NCBI RefSeq assembly: GCF_021596945.1
Contig: NZ_CP063779.1
Coordinates: 2,764,001 to 2,828,000, forward strand
Length of the DNA: 64,000 bases
Direction of reading: 5' to 3'
DNA from: Mongoliitalea daihaiensis
GTDB taxonomy: Bacteria; Bacteroidota; Bacteroidia; Cytophagales; Cyclobacteriaceae
Below, piece after piece: positions 19,589 through 29,489 of this stretch; the stretch's first letter is position 1, and each line of letters opens with the position of its first letter. Below the pieces are notes generated by a model, which saw only the letters and a list, made by a program, of their open reading frames with translations, was not told the DNA's origin and did no database searches. Position numbers and translations under genes: made by a program.

Positions 19589-20056
19589 CTAATCCTCTTC
19601 CTCTATCCATTTAAATAAATACGCTGAATTATAATCAACTTCAAATTTTTTCAAGAAATCAATGTATTCTTCTTTGAATGTTTTTTTCTTATGATGTTCT
19701 TTTTGATTTTGAATATATGCAATCACATGATTCAATGAAGATTGAGAATAGGAGAAAGCACCAAAGCCTTCTTGCCATTCAAATTTTGATCTGATAAATC
19801 TCTTTTCATTTACAAATGCATTCGACGCCTTTTTTACTTCTCGAACCAAATCCGATAAGCAACACGACGGTTTCATACCTATTAAAATATGAACATGGTC
19901 CGGCATTCCATTAATTGCAATTAATTTTTGTCCCTTATTTGTGATTATTCCTGTGATGTATTTATACAATTCTTCCTCCCAAGTCTGAGAGATTAAACTA
20001 TACCGTCCTTTAACGGCTATTACTATTTGAATATAAATCTGTGAATATGTGCTCAT
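19589..20056 (-). CDS. tnpA: IS200/IS605-like (REP-associated) Y1 transposase
   Basis: A 155-residue HUH single-strand transposase: the HUH pair is H54-V-H56 in MPDHVHILIG, and the probable nucleophile is Y114 in VIAYIQNQKEHH. It ends with YLFKWIEEED. Intact. There is no tnpB, and the flanks carry clustered palindromes in place of single IS ends, which favours a REP-associated transposase type over an ordinary IS200 copy; this distinction is inference. It sits between hsdR (28 nt away) and hsdM in the same orientation, so it interrupts the operon without disrupting either gene. REP block 2 follows 8 bp after its stop. Confidence 0.9.
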   Translation of the reverse strand: MSTYSQIYIQIVIAVKGRYSLISQTWEEELYKYITGIITNKGQKLIAINGMPDHVHILIGMKPSCCLSDLVREVKKASNAFVNEKRFIRSKFEWQEGFGAFSYSQSSLNHVIAYIQNQKEHHKKKTFKEEYIDFLKKFEVDYNSAYLFKWIEEED

Positions 20057-20084
20057 CTTCCTAGCTAAATATTTAAGGACTTCA

Positions 20085-22472
20085 TTAAGCTATCTGATAA
20101 ATTTCCTTTTCCAATTCCTTGATTGCATTTTCAAAATCCTTCCCATTCCCAAAAGCTCTCACTAACTCCACAGGTGAGCCTAATTTATTGAGCGGCTGAA
20201 CTTTGAGGATAGAGCCTTGTTCGATAGTTGTGATCCCTTCTTGTTCATATTTATCCAAAAGTGCGTTGAGCACCGCCTGAGCTTTATCACCGTACTTGGC
20301 AAAGTAATTTCTTTTGCGCACTTGTTCTGCTCTTTCCTTTCGCGTCAAGGCAGGTTGGTCAAAAGCAATATGACAGATCAGGTCAAAATCATCCATTTCT
20401 TTGCCTACTTCCTCCCGAAGTGCTTCCAATAAAATCCCCTGTTCGGCTAATTCGGCAAGCAAAACTTCTTTTTTGTTTGCTGCTGTCCAGCGCTGAATGA
20501 ATACGTCCAGAGAGCTGAAGTTTTGATCTATGTTTTTGCGAGTATAATCTTTCAAAGACTCTGTGATCAATCGTCCATCCGCTCCAAAATATTGAATACG
20601 TTGATTGATGACAGAAACCTCTACATCGTTGACATAGTATTTCTTAGGTTCAAAATCTGGGTCAGGTTCGTGAATAAGGATGTCTGGAGGATTTGTTCCA
20701 AACTCAGGAGGTTCGGGTTCTCCAAATATATTATCAGACTCATTGTTTTCTTCATCATATTCAGGATAGGCTGGAGGTACCGGTGAATCATCAATTCCAG
20801 GTTCGTAAATCTGAACAGGATCTCCATCGAATTCCGGATCAGCAAATAGATTGGTAGCTTTTCTGAAATCCATAATCGTAAAATAGAGCTTTCCTTCGGC
20901 TTCTCTGATCCTTGTACCTCTGCCTACGATCTGTTTGAATTCTGTCATGGAAGCAATATTTGCTTCAAGTACTATCAGCTTCACCATCTTGGTGTCAATA
21001 CCAGTAGTTAGCATTTTTGAAGTGGTTGCGATTACAGGGAATCGCTCTTCCACATCTGTAAAATTGTCCAACTCCCTTTTGCCTACTTCATCATCTCCAG
21101 TGATCTTGACAACATAATGCGGGTGTTTTGAGACTAGGTCAGCATTGGCGTTTATCAATGCCTGTCGCATGCGTTGTGCATGTTCTATGTCTATACAAAA
21201 GACAATAGTTTTGGCAAACCGATCGGTGGCTTTCAAAAATTCGGTAATTTTTTCTGCAATTAGCTGAGTCCTTTGATCGATGACCATATTCCGGTCATAG
21301 TCTTTCAGGTTATAGATACGGTCTTTGATTTCATGGCCATATTTATCTAACATCCCCGCACTAGGCCGCCAGCCTTCATCTAGGTTGGTTGTGATCCTGA
21401 CAACTTTATAAGGTGCCAAAAATCCATCCATAATTCCCTGTTTGAGGGAATACGTGTATACAGGTTCCCCATAATAATCCATATTGGAGATGTCCTTGGT
21501 TTCTTTTGGAGTGGCTGTCATACCTATTTGGGTAGCCCCTTCAAAATATTCTAAAACCTCTCGCCAAGCAGAAGCTTCGGAAGCCGATCCTCTGTGACAC
21601 TCATCGACTACAATTAGGTCAAAAAAGTCTCTACTGAATTCCTTATAAGCATTTTTTTCCTCCTCGTTACTTGTCAGTCCTTGATAGAGGGCAAAATAAA
21701 TTTGGTATGATTTATCAATTTTTCGATTCTTTATGATATGCATGATATCATTTCCGAAAGGGGAGAAGTCGCCGTTTTTTGTTTGTGTAAGAAGGGCATT
21801 TCTGTCTGCTAGAAATAGAATCCGCTTTTTGATGCCAGCTTTCCACAAGCGCCAGATTAAGTTGAAGGCAGTAAAAGTTTTCCCCGTTCCAGTTGCCATA
21901 ACTAATAGGACTCTATTTTGCCCACGGGCAATGGCTTCCATAGCTCGATTGACTGCATTTGCTTGGTAATAGCGAAGATTCATACCCGAATCATCAGTGT
22001 AGTAATCTTGCTCTACTATCTTTCTTGCTTCAGTGCTTTCAAGATTTCGATGCTTGAGATATTTCTCCCATAATCGTTCAGGAGAAGGGAATTCATCCAA
22101 GCTGATTTCTTTTTCTCGTACCTCCTCGTTGGTTTTATCATGAAAAACAAAAGAGTCCCCATTGGAGGTAAATACAAATGGGAGTTGGAGTATTTCAGCA
22201 TATTCTAAGGCTTGTTGCATGCCTGTACCTACGCTATGTTTGTTATCTTTTGCTTCAATGATGGCTATAGGATTATCTTTTTTATAGTACAAGATATAAT
22301 CGGCACGTTTTCTTACTCCTCTTGTATGAAGAGAGCCTTGTACGATGATTCTTCCATCAGTGAAAAATACTTCTTCACGGATTTGCTTCTGAATATCCCA
22401 TCCAGCCTTCACTATGGCAGGTGTGATAAATTTTGTGCAGATATCCCGCTCAGTTAACCGTTTTTTATCCAT
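20085..22472 (-). CDS. hsdR: Type I restriction endonuclease subunit R
   Basis: This motor and nuclease subunit translocates DNA and cuts unmodified molecules. The 795 residues contain an N-terminal HSDR_N nuclease domain with D58 and E73-A-K75 (PD-(D/E)xK type), a helicase domain with GTGKT (195-199) and DECH (290-293) plus MTATP, a second RecA-like domain with IVGRGTRIREAEG, and a C-terminal domain of the EcoEI R type that binds HsdM. An acidic proline-rich linker lies around residues 560-600. Length and domain order suggest an EcoEI-like (type IB) enzyme. All motifs are intact. Confidence 0.95.
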   Translation of the reverse strand: MDKKRLTERDICTKFITPAIVKAGWDIQKQIREEVFFTDGRIIVQGSLHTRGVRKRADYILYYKKDNPIAIIEAKDNKHSVGTGMQQALEYAEILQLPFVFTSNGDSFVFHDKTNEEVREKEISLDEFPSPERLWEKYLKHRNLESTEARKIVEQDYYTDDSGMNLRYYQANAVNRAMEAIARGQNRVLLVMATGTGKTFTAFNLIWRLWKAGIKKRILFLADRNALLTQTKNGDFSPFGNDIMHIIKNRKIDKSYQIYFALYQGLTSNEEEKNAYKEFSRDFFDLIVVDECHRGSASEASAWREVLEYFEGATQIGMTATPKETKDISNMDYYGEPVYTYSLKQGIMDGFLAPYKVVRITTNLDEGWRPSAGMLDKYGHEIKDRIYNLKDYDRNMVIDQRTQLIAEKITEFLKATDRFAKTIVFCIDIEHAQRMRQALINANADLVSKHPHYVVKITGDDEVGKRELDNFTDVEERFPVIATTSKMLTTGIDTKMVKLIVLEANIASMTEFKQIVGRGTRIREAEGKLYFTIMDFRKATNLFADPEFDGDPVQIYEPGIDDSPVPPAYPEYDEENNESDNIFGEPEPPEFGTNPPDILIHEPDPDFEPKKYYVNDVEVSVINQRIQYFGADGRLITESLKDYTRKNIDQNFSSLDVFIQRWTAANKKEVLLAELAEQGILLEALREEVGKEMDDFDLICHIAFDQPALTRKERAEQVRKRNYFAKYGDKAQAVLNALLDKYEQEGITTIEQGSILKVQPLNKLGSPVELVRAFGNGKDFENAIKELEKEIYQIA

Positions 22473-22627
22473 GGAAAAAATAAAAATGTCTTGACTTCTT
22501 AAAGATATTAGTTAACTGCCTAAAAGAAAACTATTCGTTTTAAATTTTTGATGTTCCTAAATTGATGGACACAGTTTTCTTCAATGGTGAAAAATAACTT
22601 GTTTCAGTTCATGTTTATGAATTGTTA

Positions 22628-22668
22628 TAAAAAAAAGGCCTTGGTTTATTCGCCAAAGCCCTTTATTT
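22628..22668 (-). terminator. dapA operon terminator
   Basis: An imperfect stem (AAAGGCCTTGG at about 22634-22644 against CCAAAGCCCTTT at 22653-22664) is followed on the minus strand by a run of Ts. It lies 40-75 nt past the dapA stop codon and separates the housekeeping operon from hsdR. Confidence 0.65.
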
Positions 22669-22705
22669 AACTAGTCATTGTCAACAAAAGTATTTCAATT
22701 TTTCA

Positions 22706-23560
22706 TCAAATCAACTCCCCCTTAATCCTCTCTTTCAAGGACTCCGAAGCTCTCAATAATGGCAATCTTACCTGATCGCCGCAAAGTCCTAAAATGGCCA
22801 TCAAGGCCTTCACACCAACTGGGTTGGCTTCTTCGTACATCAATGGATTGATGTCAAGCATTTGGAAGGCAGCGTCGTTGGCTTCTTCCAAGGTGCCGTG
22901 GGCGATGGTTTTGAATAGGGCAGGATAGGCGTTGGCCAATACGGATATTACGCCTGCACCTCCCATCAAACGCATAGCTGGTGTCAAGATATCGTCACCG
23001 GAAATCAACAAGAAGTCTTTAGGCATCTTGGAAGCAATGCGCATGCACTGGGACATGTCACTGCTCGCCTCTTTCATTCCAATGATATTGGGGTGAGCAG
23101 CTAATTTTATGGTAGTGCTCCAACTCAAATTGGACATAGTTCTACCCGGTACATTGTATAAAATCACCGGAACTGGACTTTCATCTGCAATAGCGGTATA
23201 ATGGGCAATGATACCTGCCTGCGTGGGCTTATTGTAGTAAGGACTTACCGAAAGAATTGCTGAAATTCCTTCAAAATCAATGCCTTTCAGATCTTCCAAC
23301 ACTGCTTGTGTATTGTTTCCACCGCATCCGTAGACTAAAGGAACTCTGCCAGCATTGCTTACTTTAACTGCTTTGAGCACTTCCTTTTTTTCTTCTTTGG
23401 TAAGAGTAACGCTTTCTCCAGTAGTTCCTAACACTACCAAATAGTCTACGCCTCCATCAATCACATGATTGACCACTCGATCTAATCCCGTGAAATCTAT
23501 GCTATAATCCTCGTTGAAAGGGGTGATAAGGGCCACACCTGTGCCTCTTAATGTTAACAT
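22706..23560 (-). CDS. dapA: 4-hydroxy-tetrahydrodipicolinate synthase
   Basis: It condenses pyruvate with aspartate semialdehyde, the first committed step to diaminopimelate and lysine. The 284-residue TIM barrel shows GTTGES (45-50), Y135 and R140 in LYNVPGR, and the Schiff-base lysine K163 in GMKEAS. The length is normal. The start overlaps the 3' end of the DUF6913-type gene by 7 nt, and a terminator follows. No lysine riboswitch is visible because the gene is internal to the operon with ligA. Confidence 0.96.
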   Translation of the reverse strand: MLTLRGTGVALITPFNEDYSIDFTGLDRVVNHVIDGGVDYLVVLGTTGESVTLTKEEKKEVLKAVKVSNAGRVPLVYGCGGNNTQAVLEDLKGIDFEGISAILSVSPYYNKPTQAGIIAHYTAIADESPVPVILYNVPGRTMSNLSWSTTIKLAAHPNIIGMKEASSDMSQCMRIASKMPKDFLLISGDDILTPAMRLMGGAGVISVLANAYPALFKTIAHGTLEEANDAAFQMLDINPLMYEEANPVGVKALMAILGLCGDQVRLPLLRASESLKERIKGELI

Positions 23561-24066
23561 GCGCGTTTTATTTTTAATAAATATTCTATCAATAAATTTA
23601 AATTTCCCGAAAGATCGCTGCTTGCATCATAGGCTAGCATCAGATCAAAATAGGGTTTGTTTTGGGAGGAATAGAAGCCAATAGCAAAGCTGTCTTTCTT
23701 TGTCAGCAACAAATATCGTAAATAGGGATTCAGTTTGGCAGATGAAACTAAGATAAAATCCAATTGTTCATCCATAAAATTATTCAGACGGTCAGAAGGC
23801 AACCCTGACCATGTGAAGTGTTTATGAGAAAAGGCCTCGATCTGAGTAGAATTTTCTTCACTATAATGATAGGCGATGATTCGAACTTTGAGCCCCCATT
23901 CTTTGCGGATCAATATTTTGGCTTCTTCCAATGCATCGAAGTTTTCCGCTAGTATCCCAATGGTTTTGATTTCAGTTGGTACTGTAATTCCTCTTTGATG
24001 AAGGTCTACTTTCTTCAATAGCTGTTTCAATCGCCAGTTGACAAGAAGGTCTTTTATCCACTTCAT
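23554..24066 (-). CDS. DUF6913-like protein
   Basis: A 170-residue soluble protein resembling the DUF6913 family that occurs between ligA or other genes and dapA in Bacteroidota. A basic amphipathic N-terminus (MKWIKDLLVNWRLKQLLKK) is followed by alternating strands and helices such as IKTIGILAENFDALEEAK and LDFILVSSAKLNPYLRYLL. No catalytic motif is visible. It starts 3 nt after the ligA stop and overlaps dapA by 7 nt, so it is translationally coupled. Function unknown. Confidence 0.7.
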   Translation of the reverse strand: MKWIKDLLVNWRLKQLLKKVDLHQRGITVPTEIKTIGILAENFDALEEAKILIRKEWGLKVRIIAYHYSEENSTQIEAFSHKHFTWSGLPSDRLNNFMDEQLDFILVSSAKLNPYLRYLLLTKKDSFAIGFYSSQNKPYFDLMLAYDASSDLSGNLNLLIEYLLKIKRAC

Positions 24067-24069
24067 ACC

Positions 24070-26523
24070 TTAGGATTTACCGACCATCTTCATGAATTCC
24101 TCTTCTGAAATCATTTTTACACCCAATTTTTCAGCTTTTTCCTTTTTACTAGGCCCCATGTCTTCACCTTCAATAATAAAATCCAAACTTTTTGACACTG
24201 CCTTAACATAGGTGCCGCCATTTGATTCTATAAAATCTATAATTTCATCCCGTTTGAAATGGTTCAATTTACCGGATGCCAAAATCTTCATTCCTTCCAA
24301 TTGATTGCTATCCAAAACACGCACTTCTTCTTGCATGTCTAAACTGAGTCCATGTCCACGTAAGCGCTCAATGATGGTCAAGTTTTCTTGTTCTCCGAAA
24401 AACTCTTGAATACTTTGCACCAAGGTTTCTCCTACACCATTGACAGCCAATAGGGCTTCCGCTGAGGCAGTTTTTAAAGCATCTATGCTCTTGAATTCCT
24501 TAGCTAAAATCTGAGCTGTATTTTCTCCGATATTTCGTATCCCCAAGGCAAAGAGAACCTTAGGAAATCCCTGTTGTTTTGATTTTTCAATCCCTTCCAT
24601 CATGTTGGAAATTACTCCTTCCTGAAAGGTATTGGCTTTGAGTTTTTTGATTCGGTCTTCCACTTCGGAAGGTAAGTCGAGATTGAGTTCAAGTAAAACC
24701 GCATGAACGGTTGAACAATGTGCACTTACTCGTAACAACTCTTCCAAACTCACCCGCGATCCCAACAAAACTTTCAAAACCGCACTCACAGGAACATATT
24801 CTTCCAAAGTAGGAAGTGCAGCATAATGAATATGATCTTTGAGCAAAAGTAAGTTTCCGGTATTTTGAGCAACCTTTTTATTGCTTTTGCGGATAAATAA
24901 CTCAAAGGATTTGAGCGTTTCCTCCAAACTCTTTTCCTGTTCTTCGGCTAGGAATTTTTGGATAGCACTGAGGGATATTCCTTCTGTTAACGCAAAAAAG
25001 GCTTTCAACAAAGAAATGTATAAGTACCCTTCCTCCGTTTTCTGATATTGATCCTGAGACATTTCCAGACCGAGTAATCGGTCTTTTTGTGTTTCCAGTT
25101 CATACAGGTCGGCGTAGTTTTTAATATATCCTTGATCAATAAGCGTTTTGATGCGTTCTGTGCCCAAAGAATCAATGTCCATGGCGCGCTTATGCAGGAA
25201 GTGTTCGATTCGTCCCAAAATCTGTGGAGGACATCCGGCATGATTAGGACAGTAATGCTTTGCTTCCCCTTCTTTTCGGGTCAGTTCGGTGTGACATTCT
25301 GGGCAATGTTGAATATAGGCGATTGGTTTCGCATCGGTTTTCCGTTTTTCAGAAATGACGGTAGTTATTTTAGGGATGATTTCACCGCCTTTTTCAATGG
25401 ACACCCAATCTCCTTCGTGTAAACCTAAGCGTTCGATTTCATTGGCATTGTGTAAGGAGGCGCGTTTTACCGTTGTTCCTGCTAAGTGCACAGGTGCCAA
25501 ATTAGCTACAGGTGTAATTGCTCCTGTTCTGCCAACCTGATAGGTAATGGATAGTAATTGACTGATGGCAGATTCTGCTTGGTATTTATAAGCAATGGCC
25601 CAACGAGGAATCTTTGCTGTGAAGCCTAATTCCTCCCGTTGATCGTAATTATTAACTTTTAAAACTACCCCATCAGTGTCCAAAGGCAATTCAAAACGCT
25701 TTTCTTGCCACTCGTTGATGTAGGATAATACATCTTGAACACTCAAACATTTGGCATAAGTAGGGGAGACATTGAAACCCCACTGTTCCAGTTGGTGAAT
25801 AGCTTTATCGTGTTCTTCAACCCCAATTTCCTCTCCCAACAATTGATAAAAGTAACAATTGAGTCTTCGCTTGGCCACGATACTGCTGTCTTGCATTTTG
25901 ACAGTTCCCGAGGCTGCATTTCTTGGGTTTGCCAAGAGTGCCTCTCCGTTAGCTTCGCGCTCGGCATTGATTTTGTCAAATTCCTTTCGAGGCAAAAAGA
26001 TCTCTCCTCGTACTTCAAATTTTTCAGGAACCTTGTCACCTTTGATGTGTAAAGGGATGTTTCGGATGGTTTTGATATTCTCGGTGACCACATCCCCTTT
26101 GGTACCATCTCCCCGGGTTACCGCACGGATAAGCCTTCCATTTTCATATACTAAACTGATTGCAACTCCATCGAATTTCAATTCGCAGAAATACTCATAG
26201 TTTCGATGCCCCAATCCCTTGGCTACTCGCTCATCAAAAGCTAGTAGTTCCTCTGGAGAGTAGGTGTTACCCAAAGATAGCATGCGATACTCGTGTTCCA
26301 CAGTTTCAAATTCCTTGGTAATCGTACCACCTACCCGTTGGGAAGGGCTGTCAGCATCCAAAAATTCAGGGAACTGCGTCTCCAAAGTAATCAGTTCCTG
26401 CAACAACTGATCAAACTCGAAATCTGATATTTCGCTTCGGTCTTCGTTGTAATAAAGCTGATTATGATAATTGATCTGATTGCTAAGTTCGGATATACGG
26501 AGTTGAGCCTCTTGTGAAGTCAT
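24070..26523 (-). CDS. ligA: NAD-dependent DNA ligase with an extra internal domain
   Basis: It seals nicks in replication and repair using NAD. Visible domains are Ia/adenylation with the catalytic K116 (LKFDG), the OB fold, a Zn finger with C407, C410, C425 and C431, helix-hairpin-helix repeats (with ALGIRNIGE at 659-667 and VNGVGE) and a BRCT domain (about 740-817). At 817 residues it is about 145 longer than usual. The excess lies at about 488-632, inside the first HhH region, between RLLGLE and FQEGVISNMMEGIEKSK, and is helical and in frame. The ATG at 26523 is 34 nt after a consensus promoter; the longer reading to 26601 would cross that promoter. Confidence 0.94.
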   Translation of the reverse strand: MTSQEAQLRISELSNQINYHNQLYYNEDRSEISDFEFDQLLQELITLETQFPEFLDADSPSQRVGGTITKEFETVEHEYRMLSLGNTYSPEELLAFDERVAKGLGHRNYEYFCELKFDGVAISLVYENGRLIRAVTRGDGTKGDVVTENIKTIRNIPLHIKGDKVPEKFEVRGEIFLPRKEFDKINAEREANGEALLANPRNAASGTVKMQDSSIVAKRRLNCYFYQLLGEEIGVEEHDKAIHQLEQWGFNVSPTYAKCLSVQDVLSYINEWQEKRFELPLDTDGVVLKVNNYDQREELGFTAKIPRWAIAYKYQAESAISQLLSITYQVGRTGAITPVANLAPVHLAGTTVKRASLHNANEIERLGLHEGDWVSIEKGGEIIPKITTVISEKRKTDAKPIAYIQHCPECHTELTRKEGEAKHYCPNHAGCPPQILGRIEHFLHKRAMDIDSLGTERIKTLIDQGYIKNYADLYELETQKDRLLGLEMSQDQYQKTEEGYLYISLLKAFFALTEGISLSAIQKFLAEEQEKSLEETLKSFELFIRKSNKKVAQNTGNLLLLKDHIHYAALPTLEEYVPVSAVLKVLLGSRVSLEELLRVSAHCSTVHAVLLELNLDLPSEVEDRIKKLKANTFQEGVISNMMEGIEKSKQQGFPKVLFALGIRNIGENTAQILAKEFKSIDALKTASAEALLAVNGVGETLVQSIQEFFGEQENLTIIERLRGHGLSLDMQEEVRVLDSNQLEGMKILASGKLNHFKRDEIIDFIESNGGTYVKAVSKSLDFIIEGEDMGPSKKEKAEKLGVKMISEEEFMKMVGKS

Positions 26524-26556
26524 ACGTTGGTGATCGTTAATGTATGCAGTAAACTC

Positions 26557-26588
26557 CAAAAATAGCGTGAAGGATTTCAACGGCCAAA
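26557..26588 (-). promoter_or_regulatory. Promoter of the ligA-DUF6913-dapA operon
   Basis: On the minus strand TTTG (26585-26588), 20 nt, then TATTTTTG (26557-26564): both boxes match the Bacteroidota consensus. The predicted start of transcription near 26550 gives a leader of about 27 nt before the ligA ATG. It lies in the 144-bp gap shared with the divergent tetR gene. Confidence 0.72.
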
Positions 26589-26667
26589 GATTTCTCCACA
26601 ACGATCAAATAAAATCATACCATAGAAATCAAGCTCATTTCTTATATTTGCCCACTTCCCAGATACC

Positions 26668-27300
26668 ATGAGTAAAAAGACCGAAATAGAGTCCAAAATA
26701 TTAGAAGTTGCGTACAAGTTGTTTTTGAAGCAGGGGTACAAAAATACTACCATGGATGATATCGCGCAGGAGTTGTCCATGAGTAAAAAGACCCTTTATA
26801 AATACTTTCCCGGCAAACTAGAGCTGCTGGCAGCCTCTTTTGATATTTTAAAAACCAGGTTGTCTCTTAAAGTAGAGACCTTATTGGATAACAAATACAT
26901 TCCATTTACAGGGAAACTTAAATCCTTGCTCACTACGGTGGCAGCAGATTTGGCCCCGATTAATCCGGAATTACTTGATGATTTGCGGGAACATGCGACG
27001 GAAATATGGGCTGAATTACAAACCTACATCCGCGAGTCTGCTTTTCTTCGTTTTCAAAAATTGATTCAAGAGGGCGTAAGTCAGGGGTTTATACTTCCCC
27101 ATATAAATATTAGTTTAGTGGTTTGCCTTTATGCGGCAGCCATTCAAAGTCTGATCGACAGTCATTTTTTGGAGCAGTTTCCGGCCGAAATGCAAAAGCA
27201 AATGAATATCAGCACAGCTGACAAATACGATCAAGCCATACAAATTATTTTCCAAGGGATTCTCACAGATGAAGCCCGGAAGGAATTTCAATCGACCTAA
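26668..27300 (+). CDS. TetR/AcrR family transcriptional regulator
   Basis: A 210-residue regulator with the N-terminal helix-turn-helix domain (about 5-52: [21 protein letters not shown] is the recognition region) and a helical ligand-binding domain. A TATATTTG box lies at 26643-26650, although no clear -33 element was seen. It is divergent from ligA and 32 nt upstream of metG, so read-through into metG is possible. The ligand and regulon are unknown; metG is unlikely to be the target because such regulators usually control efflux or lipid genes. Confidence 0.88.
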   Translation: MSKKTEIESKILEVAYKLFLKQGYKNTTMDDIAQELSMSKKTLYKYFPGKLELLAASFDILKTRLSLKVETLLDNKYIPFTGKLKSLLTTVAADLAPINPELLDDLREHATEIWAELQTYIRESAFLRFQKLIQEGVSQGFILPHINISLVVCLYAAAIQSLIDSHFLEQFPAEMQKQMNISTADKYDQAIQIIFQGILTDEARKEFQST

Positions 27301-27332
27301 GGGTCTTTCAGCATCACTATTACAATTGCAAG

Positions 27333-29387
27333 ATGAAAACATTTAAACGATATACCATTACCTCTGCTTTACCTTACGCCAATGGACCCTTGCATATTGG
27401 GCACTTGGCAGGGTGTTACATTCCCTCGGATATTTATGCACGCTATCTTCGTTTACGAGAGCGGAATGTGGCCTATATCTGTGGTTCGGATGAACATGGG
27501 GTGGCTATTACGATTAAGGCAAAAAAAGAAGGTATCAGTCCTCAGGATGTAGTCGACCGCTATCATGAAATGATGAAAAAGAGTTTTCAGGAGTTTGGAA
27601 TAAGTTTTGATCATTACTCCCGAACATCTGCACCGATTCATCATGAGACAGCTTCAGAGTTTTTCAAAGATTTGTATGAGAAAGGGGAGTTTTTGGAGCA
27701 AATTACGCAGCAGTATTACGATGAAGAGGCAGGTCAGTTTTTGGCAGATCGCTACATCGAAGGAACTTGTCCTAAGTGTGGCTACGAACATGCCTACGGA
27801 GATCAGTGTGAGAAATGTGGATCTTCTTTGAGTCCAACTGATTTGTTGAATCCTAAATCTAAATTATCAGGCAGCAGCCCGGTGATGAAGGATACCAAGC
27901 ATTGGTTTTTGGATTTGGCCCGTTATACCGATTTCTTGAAAAACTGGATTTTGGAAGAACATCAAGGAGATTGGAAAAACAATGTTTTGGGTCAGTGTCG
28001 TTCTTGGTTGGAAGCAGGAGATGGTTTACAGGCGCGTTCTATGACTCGAGATATGGACTGGGGGATTCCTGTTCCCGTTGAAGGTGCCGAAGGTAAAGTA
28101 TTGTATGTTTGGTTTGATGCACCGATTGGCTACATCTCATCCACCAAAGAATGGGCAGCTGAACACGGAAAAGATTGGGAACCCTACTGGAAAGATCAGG
28201 ATACCAAATTGGTGCATTTTATCGGCAAAGACAATATTGTATTCCACTGCATCATTTTTCCTGCCATTTTGAAAACACATGGGGGATACGTATTGCCTGA
28301 TAATGTGCCTGCGAATGAATTCTTGAATTTGGAAGGTGATAAAATTTCTACTTCCAGAAACTGGGCCGTATGGTTGCATGAATACTTGGAAGAATTCCCA
28401 GGAAAACAGGATGTGCTTCGTTATGTATTGACCGCTAATGCCCCAGAAACCAAGGATAATGACTTTACTTGGAAGGACTTTCAAGGAAGAAATAACTCTG
28501 AGTTGGTGGCCATCTTCGGCAATTTTGTCAACCGTGCAGTCGTATTGACCCATAAGTTTTTTGACGGGAAAGTTCCTGCTTTGGGTAAACTGGAAGCGGT
28601 GGACAGAGATGTCTTGGAAGAAATGGCCGGATTCCCTGATCGGATTGCGGATTCGATTGAGCGTTATAGATTCCGTGAGGCTTTGTCTTTGGTGATGGAT
28701 TTTGCTAGGATGGGTAATAAGTACTTGGCTGAAACCGAACCTTGGAAATCGATCAAAACCGATCCAGAGAGAACAGCCACGGTCTTGAATATTGCCTTGA
28801 ATATTGCTGCGAACTTAGCTGTGGTGGCCGAACCTTTCTTGCCATTTACGGCGAAAAAGATATATGACATGTTTGAGTTGAATGGACTGACTTGGAAAGA
28901 TGCAGGAAAGTCTGATTTGTTGTTGGAAGGAAATGTGTTGAATCAAGCAGCCTTGTTGTTTGAGAAAATTGAGGATCAAACAGTAGAGCAGCAAGTCAAT
29001 AAATTATTAGATACCAAGAAGAAGAATGCTATGGAAACAGCGCCTGCAGCACCGATGAAGGAGTTGATTACCTATGACGATTTTGTAAAATTAGATATGC
29101 GGGTGGTGAAAGTGCTGACTGCTGAGCCTATGCCAAAATCCAAAAAATTATTAAAATTGACGGTAGATACAGGACTTGGGCAGCGCACAGTACTGAGTGG
29201 TGTTGCTGAGCATTTCAAACCAGAAGATTTGGTAGGCAAGCAGGTGGTGATGTTGATCAACTTGGCGCCTCGAAAGATGATGGGGATTGATTCCGAGGGG
29301 ATGATCTTGATGGCGGAAGACAAGGATGGTAGTTTGAAGTTATTGCAGCCACATGAAGGTGTTGCGCCTGGGTCCACGATTTCATAA
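27333..29387 (+). CDS. metG: Methionyl-tRNA synthetase
   Basis: It charges tRNA-Met. The 684 residues include the HIGH motif (21-24 in [10 protein letters not shown]), a knuckle with C146, C149, C159 and C162 for zinc, and the KMSKS equivalent written KISTS (337-341). There is an anticodon-binding helical domain, and a C-terminal Trbp111-like tRNA-binding domain from about 575 ([14 protein letters not shown]), so it is the dimeric long form. It lies downstream of tetR and ends in a strong terminator. Confidence 0.97.
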   Translation: MKTFKRYTITSALPYANGPLHIGHLAGCYIPSDIYARYLRLRERNVAYICGSDEHGVAITIKAKKEGISPQDVVDRYHEMMKKSFQEFGISFDHYSRTSAPIHHETASEFFKDLYEKGEFLEQITQQYYDEEAGQFLADRYIEGTCPKCGYEHAYGDQCEKCGSSLSPTDLLNPKSKLSGSSPVMKDTKHWFLDLARYTDFLKNWILEEHQGDWKNNVLGQCRSWLEAGDGLQARSMTRDMDWGIPVPVEGAEGKVLYVWFDAPIGYISSTKEWAAEHGKDWEPYWKDQDTKLVHFIGKDNIVFHCIIFPAILKTHGGYVLPDNVPANEFLNLEGDKISTSRNWAVWLHEYLEEFPGKQDVLRYVLTANAPETKDNDFTWKDFQGRNNSELVAIFGNFVNRAVVLTHKFFDGKVPALGKLEAVDRDVLEEMAGFPDRIADSIERYRFREALSLVMDFARMGNKYLAETEPWKSIKTDPERTATVLNIALNIAANLAVVAEPFLPFTAKKIYDMFELNGLTWKDAGKSDLLLEGNVLNQAALLFEKIEDQTVEQQVNKLLDTKKKNAMETAPAAPMKELITYDDFVKLDMRVVKVLTAEPMPKSKKLLKLTVDTGLGQRTVLSGVAEHFKPEDLVGKQVVMLINLAPRKMMGIDSEGMILMAEDKDGSLKLLQPHEGVAPGSTIS

Positions 29388-29402
29388 ATTACTGAAAGGA
29401 TG

Positions 29403-29438
29403 AAGGAGGATAGGGGAAACCCGTCCTCCTTTTTTTTG
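29403..29438 (+). terminator. metG terminator
   Basis: GGAGGA (29405-29410) pairs with TCCTCC (29424-29429), with an inner GGG/CCC pairing, followed by eight Ts. It lies 18 nt past the metG stop codon. Confidence 0.88.
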
Positions 29439-29489
29439 TAGGCCCACGAATGGCACTATTTATACGAACTCAATCTAAAATCTACCCTG

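Noticed and set aside
19399-19614. Open frame of 71 codons on the plus strand
   Set aside because: It is a translation of the REP hairpin units (repeating FYKHVTSSRS) and has no independent coding signal.
26524-26601. N-terminal extension of LigA
   Set aside because: It crosses a consensus promoter and LigA similarity begins at MTSQEAQLRI.
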